From NCBI GenBank assembly GCA_016630905.1, contig WBMQ01000004.1, forward strand, positions 2,232,001 through 2,296,000: DNA of 64,000 bases. Direction: 5' to 3'. Origin of the DNA: Capillidium heterosporum. Taxonomy: Eukaryota > Entomophthoromycota > Entomophthoromycetes > Entomophthorales > Capillidiaceae. Position 1 is the stretch's first letter. Every line of letters starts with the position of its first letter. Shown here one piece after another: positions 10,861 through 21,689 of this stretch. Under the pieces are notes generated by a model. It searched no databases, was not told the DNA's origin, and worked only from the letters and a program-made list of their open reading frames with translations. The position numbers and the translations under genes are program-made.

Positions 10861-12255
10861 ATGAGTTTCAACTTTGCTGACCTGCCTGATTTTATCATTG
10901 AAGATATTTTGTACACCTTGGAAAGATCCGACTGGTTCAACCTACGACCATGCAACCGACATTTCAACGATATTTTGACAGCCAAAGCAAATGAGAGGGT
11001 AGATAACTTCAACTGGCATATGGAGGAAAACCGGCAAGACTTCAAAGTGCTAGCTTCAAAATATGGCAGGTTTATCAAGGCACTCGATATCGGTAGTCAC
11101 CCGGACTTTAACGAAATAAGGCATCATTTAACAAGCTTGGAGAAGATGGCAGCTTCCAATTGGAATAGGAACTCAACTTTCGATAGACTACACACGTTGC
11201 AAGTAAAGTTGAAGAGTTTCGCTCTAGATCTCTACAACCCATTTCCAACCGAGATAAATTTCAACAGCGTACTTGAGAATCTTACCCATTTTAGATTAGA
11301 TTTAAATAGTGAAAGTTTACTAGATTTAAAGGTTATCGACTTATTCCATATTCCTCAGCTAAAATCATTAAATCTGATGGTCAAGATGGCCAATCCTGAA
11401 CTCCTGCTCACTATAAACAAAAGGTTTCCCAATTTAAAAATGCTGGAGCTAGCTATCGAAACCTACACCTCTACTTCTGAGATGACACCTACTCTTTTCT
11501 CCAATTTAAAAAAACTGGTGGTCTACGAGTTTCAAGACAGAATTCTAAAGTACCTACCCCTAGGTTGTTATCCCAAACTCCAAGCTTTACATACCATAAT
11601 AATCAACTTTACCAAATTGGAAGATCATCTTAACTTTGCAGAGCCGAACCTCAGCAAGCTAATAAGTCTGGAATCAAAAATCGGCCTTCTAACGCCAAAA
11701 CTCTCTCACAAGTTCGAAGCCCTCAAGTACATGCGCCTACAGCTGAGCAAGGATTTCAATAGCAGCTCGATGCACCTTATACTCAATTTACCAAGGCTGT
11801 CGCATGTAACCCTGCAAGGTGAGATCTACACCGAGTATTTCGAAAATGTCCAATGTACTAGCCCCATCGTTAGAATGAAATTGCTGGGAAGGGTAAGGTT
11901 AGGCTACAATTTCTTTCGACTTTTACAACAGCAACTACTTGAACTTGCCAATTTTACCATCCACCCATCCAGTGGGCATTTTAATATAATTGATAGTACG
12001 ATCTTCGACAAACTTAGTTGGAAAGGGAGTCTGAAGCTACAGTTCGTGACCCTTCCCAGTGACGAAATGAAACTTATAGAGTGGATCAAGGTCCTGGCAC
12101 CGGATGTCTACGTCACCTTGATAGATAAATGTGAGTACCCTTTGATGTATTATTCAGATGATGAGTACCCAGACAGTGAAAGTGGCTCCGATATAGTAGA
12201 TCACGATGAGGGTTTTGAAAATAGCAACAATGAGGTGGATGAGGATGAGGTGTAA
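10861..12255 (+). CDS. F-box/leucine-rich-repeat protein, intact copy C
   Basis: A single uninterrupted exon of 464 codons. The F-box is at residues about 4-45 (LPDFIIEDILYTLERSDWFN). It is followed by about ten irregular LRR-like units (for example VIDLFHIPQLKSLNL, RFPNLKMLELAI, LSKLISLES, LPRLSHVTLQGEI) and a C-terminal acidic tail (YYSDDEYPDSESGSD and onward). By family analogy it would act as a substrate receptor of an SCF ubiquitin ligase in the cytosol or nucleus; the substrate is unknown. An in-frame ATG at 10807 exists, but the one at 10861 aligns with the paralogue starts. The gene is intronless, unlike most genes in the window, which fits a family spreading by duplication of one compact unit. 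It shares the upstream module with copies A, B and D. Confidence 0.85.
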   Translation: MSFNFADLPDFIIEDILYTLERSDWFNLRPCNRHFNDILTAKANERVDNFNWHMEENRQDFKVLASKYGRFIKALDIGSHPDFNEIRHHLTSLEKMAASNWNRNSTFDRLHTLQVKLKSFALDLYNPFPTEINFNSVLENLTHFRLDLNSESLLDLKVIDLFHIPQLKSLNLMVKMANPELLLTINKRFPNLKMLELAIETYTSTSEMTPTLFSNLKKLVVYEFQDRILKYLPLGCYPKLQALHTIIINFTKLEDHLNFAEPNLSKLISLESKIGLLTPKLSHKFEALKYMRLQLSKDFNSSSMHLILNLPRLSHVTLQGEIYTEYFENVQCTSPIVRMKLLGRVRLGYNFFRLLQQQLLELANFTIHPSSGHFNIIDSTIFDKLSWKGSLKLQFVTLPSDEMKLIEWIKVLAPDVYVTLIDKCEYPLMYYSDDEYPDSESGSDIVDHDEGFENSNNEVDEDEV

Positions 12256-13019
12256 TGGATAAATACGTTTTTATGAATACAAAGTGAATTACTTTTCAAA
12301 TTAAAGTGCATTACCAGATAAGTATTTTATAAAAACTATATATATTGATCTTTATTTAGTATTTAAAACCAGTTCTTCATTCAGTTTTTTTATGTATTGT
12401 ATTGAAGCATATATCCCCTGTTTACTCAACTTTCAAATGGGTTTATATATATTCAAATAGAATTGATTCAATGTTTTTATGACAGCTATATTTAAGCTAG
12501 TATTAAATTCCAGTTTAAAACCGTGCGTATTTAAATTACTGCTCTTGGCAATACAATTTTGTAGTTGATTTTTGTAAAAATATTTCAATTCTATTCATTC
12601 CTCAGTGTCACTCCAAAAGAATACCCAGCCAGATGAAAATAGTAAAGTTATAGAATTGGCTGTTAAAACAAATTTTTTTACTTATAATGGACGCTAACCA
12701 CGGATTTAAATGGTTAAGAGTCTATCTCAGGTACCGTATATTTAGTTTTTAGTGATATAAGAGTCCTTTGAGTAAACCAACATTGGACAATATCGATGGG
12801 GATCATGAAAGTAGTTAGATGTTGGTATAGCTCTAGATAATTAGTCCAAGTTTCAATACTCCTTTGCTACTTTTATTGAGTAGTTGGGTTTATATTAAAT
12901 TGGTTGTCGGAAGTTTAGATCTAGGTCGAAAATTTTGCAACTATTTCACTCAATTTAATTTTGAGTCGCAGTTCTTGAGCAAATGCATATAAGTTGATCC
13001 AGGTTCGTCTGCTTGAAAT
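12256..13019. other. Intergenic, nothing recognised
   Basis: AT-rich spacer downstream of F-box copy C. I see no gene. The beginning of the following relic may extend a little into it. Confidence 0.45.
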
Positions 13020-13310
13020 CAAACTTCAAAGTGAATTTTGATATAGTTGGATTTAAGAAATCCAAGCGATAACGATTCTTTTGAATCCATTTCCACGCTG
13101 CAAGTTAAAAAGCTTTGATATACACTTTACCTAATTCTTTCAAGCTGAATTAAAGTTTTCATACCTTCTTGATGACCCCGTTCATTTTTCAACAAACTTT
13201 TCCAACTTGAAAATACTCGATATACTTAGCCTATCTCAACTTAGGTCTTTAAGTTTATTAGTTGGTAATGCTAGCAGCATTCTTTTAATAATACATTCGT
13301 TGTCAGCATC
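13020..13310 (+). pseudogene. F-box/LRR family relic (middle part only)
   Basis: Fragments of the LRR region are readable in shifting frames: DSFESISTLQVKKL, which matches the LHTLQVKLKS segment of the paralogues, then FSTNFSNLKILDILSLSQLR with SLSLLVGNASSILLIIHS, which matches the VIDLFHIPQLKSLNL segment. The F-box and C-terminus are missing. The fragment ends where an unrelated A+T-rich segment with repeated TTAGAATTAG-like runs begins. Confidence 0.5.
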
Positions 13311-13899
13311 TCTGTCCTTTCATCTATCTTTGCCCTATATAAATCCCTCTAACTTGTGTACCTTTTGAACAAGTGATTATTTCACAATAAAGATTTGATT
13401 CTCCTCTGTTATAATCACTGCATACTTTCCGATACTTTTTAGCACCAACTCCCTGCAAGTTTTGAATTAGCTTAGAATTAGAATAAGAATTAGTATTCTA
13501 TTAGAGTCGCTTAGGATAAAGATTAGAGTGATTATTAGTTTCGTTTAATTCAAAATTAAGATTAGACCGCCAAACCCAATAGTTACTACCGCACTCCTTG
13601 ACCTCTTTCTTTTTATGAATTGCTTATGGGTCCAGATTATAATTAAAATACCGGCTGTCAAAGCAATAACTTGAAGTTTATTTAGTTTTATTGATATGGT
13701 TATCATTACGCTGGCTTTTTTCAAGCCCAGCCTAACATCCCTTTGAAGATCTCCTTTTATTACGTTTCTCCAGCAAGTTTTCAACTGTTTATTGACCACC
13801 AAGGCTTTTGAAAATATTGATATTCAACTCAACTACACAGTAAAAGTATAGGAATGAAGATGGTTATAATTACCAAATAGTGTAGATATGTAAAAAAAA
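13311..13899. other. Non-family segment between two F-box relics
   Basis: Contains short TTAGAAT/TAAGAAT repeats around 13475-13510 and a minus-strand open stretch (13545-13802) with a hydrophobic segment that I cannot assign. The LRR homology stops before this segment and restarts from an earlier family position after it, so two separate relics rather than one split gene are present. Confidence 0.35.
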
Positions 13900-14873
13900 A
13901 TAATCTACGACTCAACTAGCTTCCAAGAGGTAGTCCATCATTTAACTAATTTGAAAAAGCTCTTCATTAACGTCTTGGTTTCAGGTGACGAGATGGATAT
14001 CTTACTTCCACTACAAGTTAAGTTGAAGAATTTATATGTACATATTTACAACTTCAATGCATCTACTGTGATTTTTATCTCAATCCCAGAGAGTCTTGTT
14101 TACTTGAGTCTATATTCGTTTTATCTCTTTACCAACAGTTTCAAAGTTTTCGATTTATTCAAATCACCTCAGTTCCCATTCTTAAATATAATAGTTGATT
14201 CAACAACTGAGGATCTCCTAATCACCATCAAAATTTTCAACCTAATGATACTTTGGATCAAGATATGGAGCTCTGAAGACCAATTTACCTTGCTACCGGT
14301 TATCTTTTCAATTTAGATAGGATTCTAACAAGCAGCTTCATCAAACCTAAATGTTTAAATATCAACTGTTATATTAGTACTAGTTTTGAAAGCTTTGACT
14401 TTGAATTGGTAAGCCTAATCCTATTTTCTGGTAATATGATTTTCAACATCATATTGAAGTTGAATCATCTCAGTATTTCAATATGTTAAATGTATCAGCC
14501 TAATCATTTGCTTACACTTGTTAAAAAATAAGACGGTGTTTACTTTTTCGATGTCTTCCAACTCCAACTTTCTAAACTAATCAACTTGGAGGTACATCCT
14601 GCCAAAGCTCGCTTTTAGTTAGTTGATGAAACAACCTTTGATAAAATATGCTGGGACGGTTACCTACAGCTCCAATCTGCTACTCTTCCTAGAATCTAAT
14701 ACAAATTTGTCGAGTGAGTTCAAGCTAGAGCACTGCAAGTATTCATACATCTAATTAATGAAGTTGAGGATGCAGATTCTCTTGCTGATAATTATAACTA
14801 CGAAAGTTGGGATGGTTATTTTAAGGATCAATATTCTAACAAAAAGCCTGATACTAACTTATCTTCTATATAA
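13900..14873 (+). pseudogene. F-box/LRR family relic, N-terminally truncated
   Basis: Homology starts at about family residue 75 (YDSTSFQEVVHHLTNLKKL), continues through LPLQVKLKNLYVHIYNFNAS, FKVFDLFKSPQFPFLNIIVD and ends with DETTFDKICWDGYLQLQSAT and an acidic tail closing at 14873. Several stops and frame changes interrupt the later part. The F-box itself is gone. Confidence 0.6.
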
Positions 14874-15799
14874 TACTATAAAAATAGCCTAATTGTTCAA
14901 TTTTTGGTACTTTCCAACTTTTACATATGCTTTTGTAGAATTTTAAACTGTATACAGTTGCTAATAGTGCTGATAAACAATATATTATATGTGCTTAATA
15001 TTTATATACATATGCTTTACAATAATTTAAAATTGATTAAACCTACTTTAAATGGATACAAATCTTGACAATACTATCATTCAGTTTACATTAGTTTATA
15101 GTTTATTTGACAAATATTCGAAAATACTACTTGAAAGCTACAAGTATACTGTCTACATTTACAAAATCGTACAGGTATGAAACATATATACAAACCATTA
15201 GCCTTCACCTTTGATCTTAGATTGGTATAAACCTGAAATACAATCTTTGAATAAAATCAAAGCCTTTCTCTACTAACTCATCCTATGAGGAAATTATTAC
15301 TAGGCTCCTTTTGAAGACGACACTAAAAGTACAGTATATTGAGTCATTTATATAGAAGGATGTTTACATTACTTTGAAGTTAGTAAATAGATAGTGCTTT
15401 ATTATAAGGATCTTTTGAATTGATAAAATACAAGTGGATCATTTAGAAAGCGAAAGTAGATTACTAGATATTAATATAATATATCACTTTATATAGAAAG
15501 TTTAAAAACTATAGAGCTTTGGTAGTAGGCTAATGCATATACAAAATTTATATTAAAATATTTCCAAACTATCTAAATATTTTACTTTATATGCATGTAC
15601 TTTAAACTATAATTAAAATCAAATATTTTCGTATAAAACTTTCTATGACCATTCTAAAATACCAAGCACCTTTATGTTGAAATTTATAGAGTGCTAGATA
15701 TTTAGAGATAGGAATTTACTAAAATAGTAAAATTTGCTTTAAAGAGTACCTCCTTGTTAGCATAATTGTTGCTTTGTGCCTTTGAAAATTTAAAGGGAT
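14874..15799. other. Intergenic, nothing recognised
   Basis: AT-rich spacer between two F-box relics. No gene supported. Confidence 0.5.
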
Positions 15800-16640
15800 A
15801 GCCAACCTTATTGACTAGTGTAACGACCAAAGTTGTTACAGTAGCTTTAATTTTACCATTGTTTCAGAATGTGGAAATTGAAGCTCTTGGTAAACTGTGT
15901 AGAAGAGTAATCTCACACTTCACTATTCTGGATAGTACTCAGCAAAGAATATGTGTAAGAATTCACTCCTTCCCATCTACTAGTTTAGATGCCTTATGGC
16001 TATGAAGTTTTTTAACTATCCTCCGATATTGAAATATAAAATACATTCAAAACTCAGCTCCATATTGTTATTGAAAATCCTAGTATACAAGTGGTTAGCG
16101 TATTTCCATTTAAACTATTCAGTTTTTAATATCTTTATACTACCCACACTCAAACAAAGAGTATATTTGCTTCCCATATATTGATAATATCAGTTTGATC
16201 AGTCGTATATACTGGTAAAAGTATCCTAACCGTCAGCGAAATATCAAATGATGAATAGATAGCGATCTTTACATGCTATTTTCCAAGTTTAGTGTGCCAT
16301 TCGTATTGGGTTCATATAGTTTGAATTTCAGTATATATATAGATGGTTGTTTACATTTCATTTTAAATATCAAAAGCTTTATCTATGTATTAACAATATC
16401 AAATACTATAACGCTGTTAAAGGGAAATGTAGCCAGTGCAAATTTTACAAATATATTTTGCTAATTCCACTTGATAGTATGCTCCTAGGCTCATCAACTT
16501 TATTTTGTGTCCTTGCAGAAACCTTCAACCTTATCGACTGACAAAGTAAGCCAAGGTTCCAATTTACCACTCTACCCAAAGTCCAAACCAAATTTGTTGA
16601 AACGCAATGTTCAAATGGTAATATACACATAATGTAGATG
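15800..16640 (+). pseudogene. Heavily decayed F-box/LRR relic
   Basis: Short traces in different frames line up in family order: NVEIEALGKLCRRVI (compare KKFEALACKYGKFMKK of copy A), FNIFILPTLKQRVYLLPI (compare MFNLPQLRSLSF) and FQFTTLPKVQTKFVETQCSN near 16560-16615 (compare LQFVTLPKAETQLVEWMEAQCSN of copy A). It is the most degraded member seen. Confidence 0.5.
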
Positions 16641-17035
16641 CAACAAGTTGTATTGGTTTTTTACTATGAGTTGGGATTGTTATTTAAATAGCTCAACCTC
16701 TACTATATATATAAAGTTTGTCAGATACACAATTTAACAAAGTAAATTTTATTGCTAATGATACTATTTGGACTTCATCATACTATCTATTTAGGTGGGC
16801 ACTTTGGACAATCAACTTTGTGAATCAATACCTTTTGATACCAGTCAAGAATATACTGTAGAGAAATTTATACAGCAGCGAAATATCTGAATAAGAACAA
16901 ATGTACTAAAGCCCTAAATAGTGAAATGGTATATCTTCAACTTTAAAATTCGATAACTAAACGCAAAGTTAAAACCAATTTAGCACAACATATAGCAGAA
17001 AGTGAACATTTATAAGGCATCAACCATCTACTCAT
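16641..17035. other. Intergenic, nothing recognised
   Basis: Short AT-rich spacer between the last F-box relic and the 3' end of the phosducin-like gene. Confidence 0.5.
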
Positions 17036-17802
17036 CTAATCGAAGCTCTGGTTGAGGTTTCCACTTCGTATGGAGCGTTTTCCACGGTACTCATCATCAA
17101 CTTCCCGAACCGGTGCGTTTACATCTCTTAAAACCCCTACCAAAAAATTAAAAACTTATACCCTACTTGAAAATTTACCAGCCCTAATTAATATCTTCTC
17201 CAACATCTCAGTTTTAAAGTTGTCACCGTTGCCTAATTGTTCAAAACCAACTAAACTAGAAAATCATTAGTTGGATAAAATAGGTAGATTACCGCTCGAC
17301 AACTTGGCCGTTGATAAACGCTATTACAAAAGGCAGAACCTTTATCTTAAGCTTTGCTACTAAGAAGGGGCACAGCTCAGCGTTAGCTTTAATAATTTTA
17401 GCTCTAAAATGCTTATTGGCCAATTTCTATTTACAAAGTTAGTTGGCTTTCAAAAACAACATACCTCTAAATGCTTATCCATGATCTTGCACCGTTCGAA
17501 ATTTTCCGAGAAGAAATGTACTACACAGTACCTAGAGTTGGTACTAGCTTCAATAACCTCCTTTTCGCTGACTTCTAAGTAGGTGCCATGTGAGTTCTCC
17601 TTCATCCCCTTCAGTTCTTCGACTCTAAATTTTTATTTAATGGTAAAGGTATAATTTAATCCTACTGGTTTTGAAATTCCTTCAGCCTGAGCTCGCGGTA
17701 TCTATTCTCACCAAAGTCATCGTTCTCCAACTCTTCAAACAATTTGTCAATTTCCTCATCGTCATTTGGGTCGACTCTATCGGCTAGGTGTAATTGACTC
17801 AT
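17036..17802 (-). CDS. PLP1: Phosducin-like thioredoxin-fold protein (PLP1/TXNDC9 type)
   Basis: Family members are cytosolic co-chaperones that work with the CCT chaperonin in tubulin and actin folding. Five exons are supported by frame-restoring junctions (FQNQ-VEELKGMKENSHGTYLEV, MDKHLE-KLANKHF, VVER-LVGFEQLG, LIRAG-VLRDVN). The product has about 200 residues with an acidic N-terminus (VDPNDDEEIDKLFEELENDD), a thioredoxin-like domain with the family signature FERCKIMDKHLEKLANKHF, then VLPFVIAFINGQ and LGNGDNFKTEMLE, and the usual basic tail RGKRSIRSG. As in PLP1/TXNDC9, only one cysteine of the thioredoxin motif remains. The ATG at 17802 is only 125 bases from the divergent SDHAF4 start, so the two probably share a promoter region. 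Confidence 0.88.
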
Positions 17803-17927
17803 GATATCAAAAAGCTAAACTTATCAAGCCTAAGTTTGCCGTATTATTCCTTTGCTTTACTAGTGATTCGTCAATTGAACTTGATCAAAAGCTGAATTTG
17901 GACTGGGATCTTTTTTGCAAGTTTACG

Positions 17928-18233
17928 ATGTTACGAAACCCAATTAGATATTTAAGAGTTCTAAAGGTAGATTCGCTACTCAAAGTACGGAGCTACAGCG
18001 ATGGCAAAATAAAGGTAAGACCTGGTCCTATACCGCTAGGAGATAAGGAAGCGCAAAAGGATATCGAAAACATGATAAAGGAAGCTTACAACAAGCAGAT
18101 GGAACAAGAAATTGAAATAAAAGAGGAGGAAAGTGCAGTCAACCCAGAGACTGGTGAAGTCAACGGCCCTAAAGGTAAGGAACCTACTAGGTACGGGGAT
18201 TGGGAACGTAAGGGAAGGGTTTATGACTTTTGA
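17928..18233 (+). CDS. SDH8: SDHAF4-like succinate dehydrogenase assembly factor
   Basis: A 101-residue single-exon gene. The N-terminus MLRNPIRYLRVLKVDSLLKV is an import signal. The C-terminus carries the family hallmark: NPETGEVNGPKGKEPTRYGD followed by WERKGRVYDF at the very end. SDHAF4/Sdh8 binds the flavinated Sdh1 subunit in the mitochondrial matrix and helps assemble complex II. An upstream in-frame non-ATG extension is disregarded because the ATG at 17928 gives the correct length and targeting signal. It is divergent from PLP1. Confidence 0.93.
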   Translation: MLRNPIRYLRVLKVDSLLKVRSYSDGKIKVRPGPIPLGDKEAQKDIENMIKEAYNKQMEQEIEIKEEESAVNPETGEVNGPKGKEPTRYGDWERKGRVYDF

Positions 18234-19752
18234 TGATTCCTAATAAATGCATCCTTTTGATTTGATTTAGGAATAGAATGAATGTTTCCCAGGCAGTATG
18301 TAAAGAGGGTGTAGTATTTTTCAATATAAAGTAACTTTTCTAAAGTATAAATATTTACTTGGTAAACTATAGTTACGTCTATTTAACTTTATGTTATTCC
18401 AAAATTTTATCAATACTGTCTTTGTTACTAAATAGACCTACTTATCTGAAACATATTATATGACTTTTTATGCTACAGATCGTATAGGTTAGCTATTATT
18501 ATCACTTTTATATTTTAAAATATAAGCATATCCAGTATATAAGATTTATTACACTGAATAAAGTATTTCAACCCTAATTCCGTTAGTTAAGACTTGACGT
18601 TAAAACTTTAATATATACAATGTAAACATTCTTATCTTATTGGTAAGATGAACTACGAAAATTAGTTTTAAATAAATCTTATTCAAAGTATATTTTATAA
18701 GAATCCTGTCAGTTTGGTATTACTTTTTACTAAATTTCGATACCATCCTAAATATGTGATAGTAGGATTGCTATTCATATGATGGAAGAGCTATGCTTCT
18801 AATAACTGTTAATAAAGACATAGCATATTTGATAAGACCTTGTTAAATCCAAAAGAAATTATGTTTATAGAAACCTATGTAGAGTTATAAAATTCACCAT
18901 GCTTCCTATTAATCCTTTAATAAAGCATACGTAATGAAAGGCTTTAGTGCTTTTATAAAGCTGTATAAAACCTATATACATATGTTATTTTACTATTGCC
19001 TCAACTTATACCCTAGTACTTGGAATAGCCTTTTGTATAGGATATTATGAACCTATCCTCTTAAACAAGCATCCTAAAAAAAGGAAGCGGTACTTCATCA
19101 AAGCTTATTAAATTTGGGGTAAAATATTGCCAATTTATCAAAAAACTCAACTGGGACGCTACGCTTGGGGAACAAAGGAGGGAATAAACCAAGGCCCTTC
19201 TTGCAAATTGGAACGGCTGCAAAAGCTCTAAAAATCAGTTGGTAACTATGGTCGAAACCACTACTGCATTTGGACTTTACCAAATCGGTTGGAACTGATT
19301 GGATGTAGATTGACGTTTTGCCTTCTTAGGCAACTGCAAAGGTGTGAATTTAACGACAATGCCAATACTTGGCATCTGATATTGATCCAAAGAAGCTAAC
19401 TTCTACCATCAAAAGTTGAGAACTTGAATTTCGGTTGAAATAACTTTGGTTAGCATTCAACTATAGGAACTTGGAACACAAATTGGCAGTAGTTGACTAA
19501 ATTTTGAAAGAGAGACTTGGAATAGGCAATTGGATTCTTTCATAATCGATTATTTACTTTGTAACAGCTCCTTACCAACCGATATTCTTATATTTATAAG
19601 TGCAGAGCTTGAGCTGAGTGCGTTCTTTGTTACTGGGTAATCGACTTCCTCCACCATATTTTTGCAGTATTTCGCTAGCGAGCACTTTATCGATATCAAA
19701 GCTCGATTTTTTACCACAACAATAGTATATCCAACTTCAAATTTGACGAAAC
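18234..19752. other. Intergenic with a possible decayed minus-strand gene
   Basis: 18234-19080 is plain AT-rich sequence. From about 19090 to 19790 codon-like minus-strand stretches remain, for example SIYIQSVPTDLVKSKCSSGF (about 19235-19300), KLAIFYPKFNKL at the end near 19098, and FVKFEVGYTIVVVKNRALIS further up, broken by stops and frame changes. I cannot assign a family; it reads as an old relic. Confidence 0.3.
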
Positions 19753-21385
19753 ATGGCGTTGAAAGTAAGAATGGTTTGATGTAGTAGCTTATTAACACCG
19801 ATGCTAGGCTGGTTTAGAGCAATGGAATTTAGCGGTTCAAACTTTCGAAGCAAATGACCACCACAATGCCTTGGCCATCTTTACAGTAAGTTTAGTGACA
19901 AATAGCCGACCTAATTTATATGTAGAATATGGGAGGAACTGCAAAGATTCATTTCAACATCGGCATCATCTACGGGTTGCTGGGAAACCACGGATTAGCG
20001 GTAACTATTCTTTTTAATCTTGTCTAAATGGGCACCTAGATAAGCTCCCTTTCCCACGCCATCCAATTGGACAACTACCTGGCTATAGGTTACTTTGCAA
20101 GGGCCCTATCCAACATCGAACTTGGTGACTACGAATCGGCTTTAGAAGACTTCAACAACACCTTGCTTGTAATTTATTATTTTACTTCCCTACTTAACTT
20201 ATTGCTTCTGGTATAGTATCTACGTGGTAACCAGCATATCGATTACTTCCAACTCGGGACTCGACTTCAAGTTGTACTCTTGTGAAGTGCTCTTCAATCG
20301 AGCAGTATGTTACTCTAAACTAGGTTTCGATTCGGAGGCTATGAACGACGTCTTGGCTGCCTCCAAGGAGAAGCAAGTACCTCGACACGACTTAATAACG
20401 AAAGCTCTGGAAACTAACCTCAAAGTAAGCAAAATTGTACACTGCCAGATATCTAACTAAACTTAGTCGGCCATCTTCTTCAATTTACCGGAAGGATGCC
20501 TATTTCGGCCTTGCGAGAACATGGTCAAGAACACCAAGAAGATCGACTACTTGGGTCAAGCCAAAGTTATTGCCGCCAACACACAGGCTCCTGCTCCTGC
20601 CCAAAGCTCCAAGATCAATAGACAGTTCCCTGAACATAGTTTGACTTCAACGGCCATCAATGGGTTGAACCCACCCAAATCGAGCCCCACGATAATTGCA
20701 AGATCAACCACCATCCCCAATACCAACCCACCACCACCCTTACCCAAGACCCCACTACGCGCCAAAACTATGCAGGCTACCTCCTCTCCCAGTGAGGTGG
20801 ATACCCTACGTCGGGCCGGTACCGAGACTAGACGTCGCCCCGACTTTGACACTAACCCCCAAGACGTTCCCATATTCATCCCAGCTCCCCGTAAGGACTC
20901 GATGGTACGTAGTGGCGATCGCAGCTTAGCTATTCCACCCAGCCAACCCCGCACCCCGCCTCAGTTGGCCTCCAGCCCCGATGACGACAGCTTCCTCTTT
21001 CCGTCCAAACCCCCTAGCCTCACCAACTCCATCCCCAGTTTACCATCCCCCTCCCTCGCCTGAGCTGGAAGGGTTACGTGCACGAGCCCCCGTCCCCAAA
21101 GGCAAGATGAAGATCAAATGCCATTACCAAGATACTCGAAGTCTTATGGTGGCCGCTGATATTGGGTTCGCCCAGCTGCAGCTCAAAGTCCAGGAGAAAT
21201 TTGCAGCGCCTACTCTATTGAAGCTAAAGTACAAGGATGAGGATGAAGAATTGGTTTTGATAACTGACCAGGAGGATTTGGATATGGCTTTAGCTTCTCT
21301 ATGTCCTAATTCGGATGGCACATTGTCCCACTTGGATCCAAATTCAGGCTTTGATGGTAGGTTTGAGCTGTGGTGCTCGCTGTAA
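19753..21385 (+). CDS. noxR: NoxR / p67phox-like NADPH oxidase regulator (two apparent frame breaks)
   Basis: NoxR activates fungal NADPH oxidases together with Rac and Cdc24/Bem1. Exons: 19753-19764, 19808-19885, 19926-20000, 20040-20168, 20217 onward, then after a short intron from about 20470. The N-terminal TPR region reads EQWNLAVQTFEANDHHNALA, FNIGIIYGLLGNHGLAISSL, NYLAIGYFARALSNIELGDY, then YLRGNQHIDYFQLG and LDFKLYSCEVLFNRAVCY. Next come the family signature NMVKNTKKIDYLGQAKV, a long proline-rich linker, and a C-terminal PB1 domain with the acidic OPCA motif KYKDEDEELVLITDQEDLDM. Two one-base shifts interrupt the frame: near 20256-20262 (GGG run before LDFK) and near 21040-21063 (C-rich linker). 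All splice sites and the PB1 frame are intact, so I favour base errors or very recent loss. It converges on bioDA. Confidence 0.82.
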
Positions 21386-21689
21386 AAGATTTTTGTTATG
21401 GAGTCGGGGATGATAGGATGATGAGGAGTTGAGACTGAACCTAAAGTCAAAGTTTTTCATTTGTATTGGTGGTGAAAAGAGGATCCTTCCAGTCCGGTCC
21501 AGCGTTATTTCTAGTAGAACAATTGTTTTTTTAATTTCTTAATAAATTTCCTATACTTTTATTCGTGATAAAGCTTAGCCATTAGCTGTTGTCAGCTAAA
21601 TTAGTGTATGAGATGTAGAAATGCAAATATAGTTACAGCCTCGCTTTGAACTTTTTAATTTATTAGTTTCTGTATACCTCTAACTTTAA
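21386..21689. other. Convergent 3' spacer noxR / bioDA
   Basis: About 300 bases between two converging genes, holding both transcript ends. No other feature seen. Confidence 0.5.

Noticed and set aside
20521-21063. Independent proline-rich gene
   Set aside because: It is the linker exon of noxR, preceded by the VKNTKKIDYLGQAK signature and followed by the PB1 domain.
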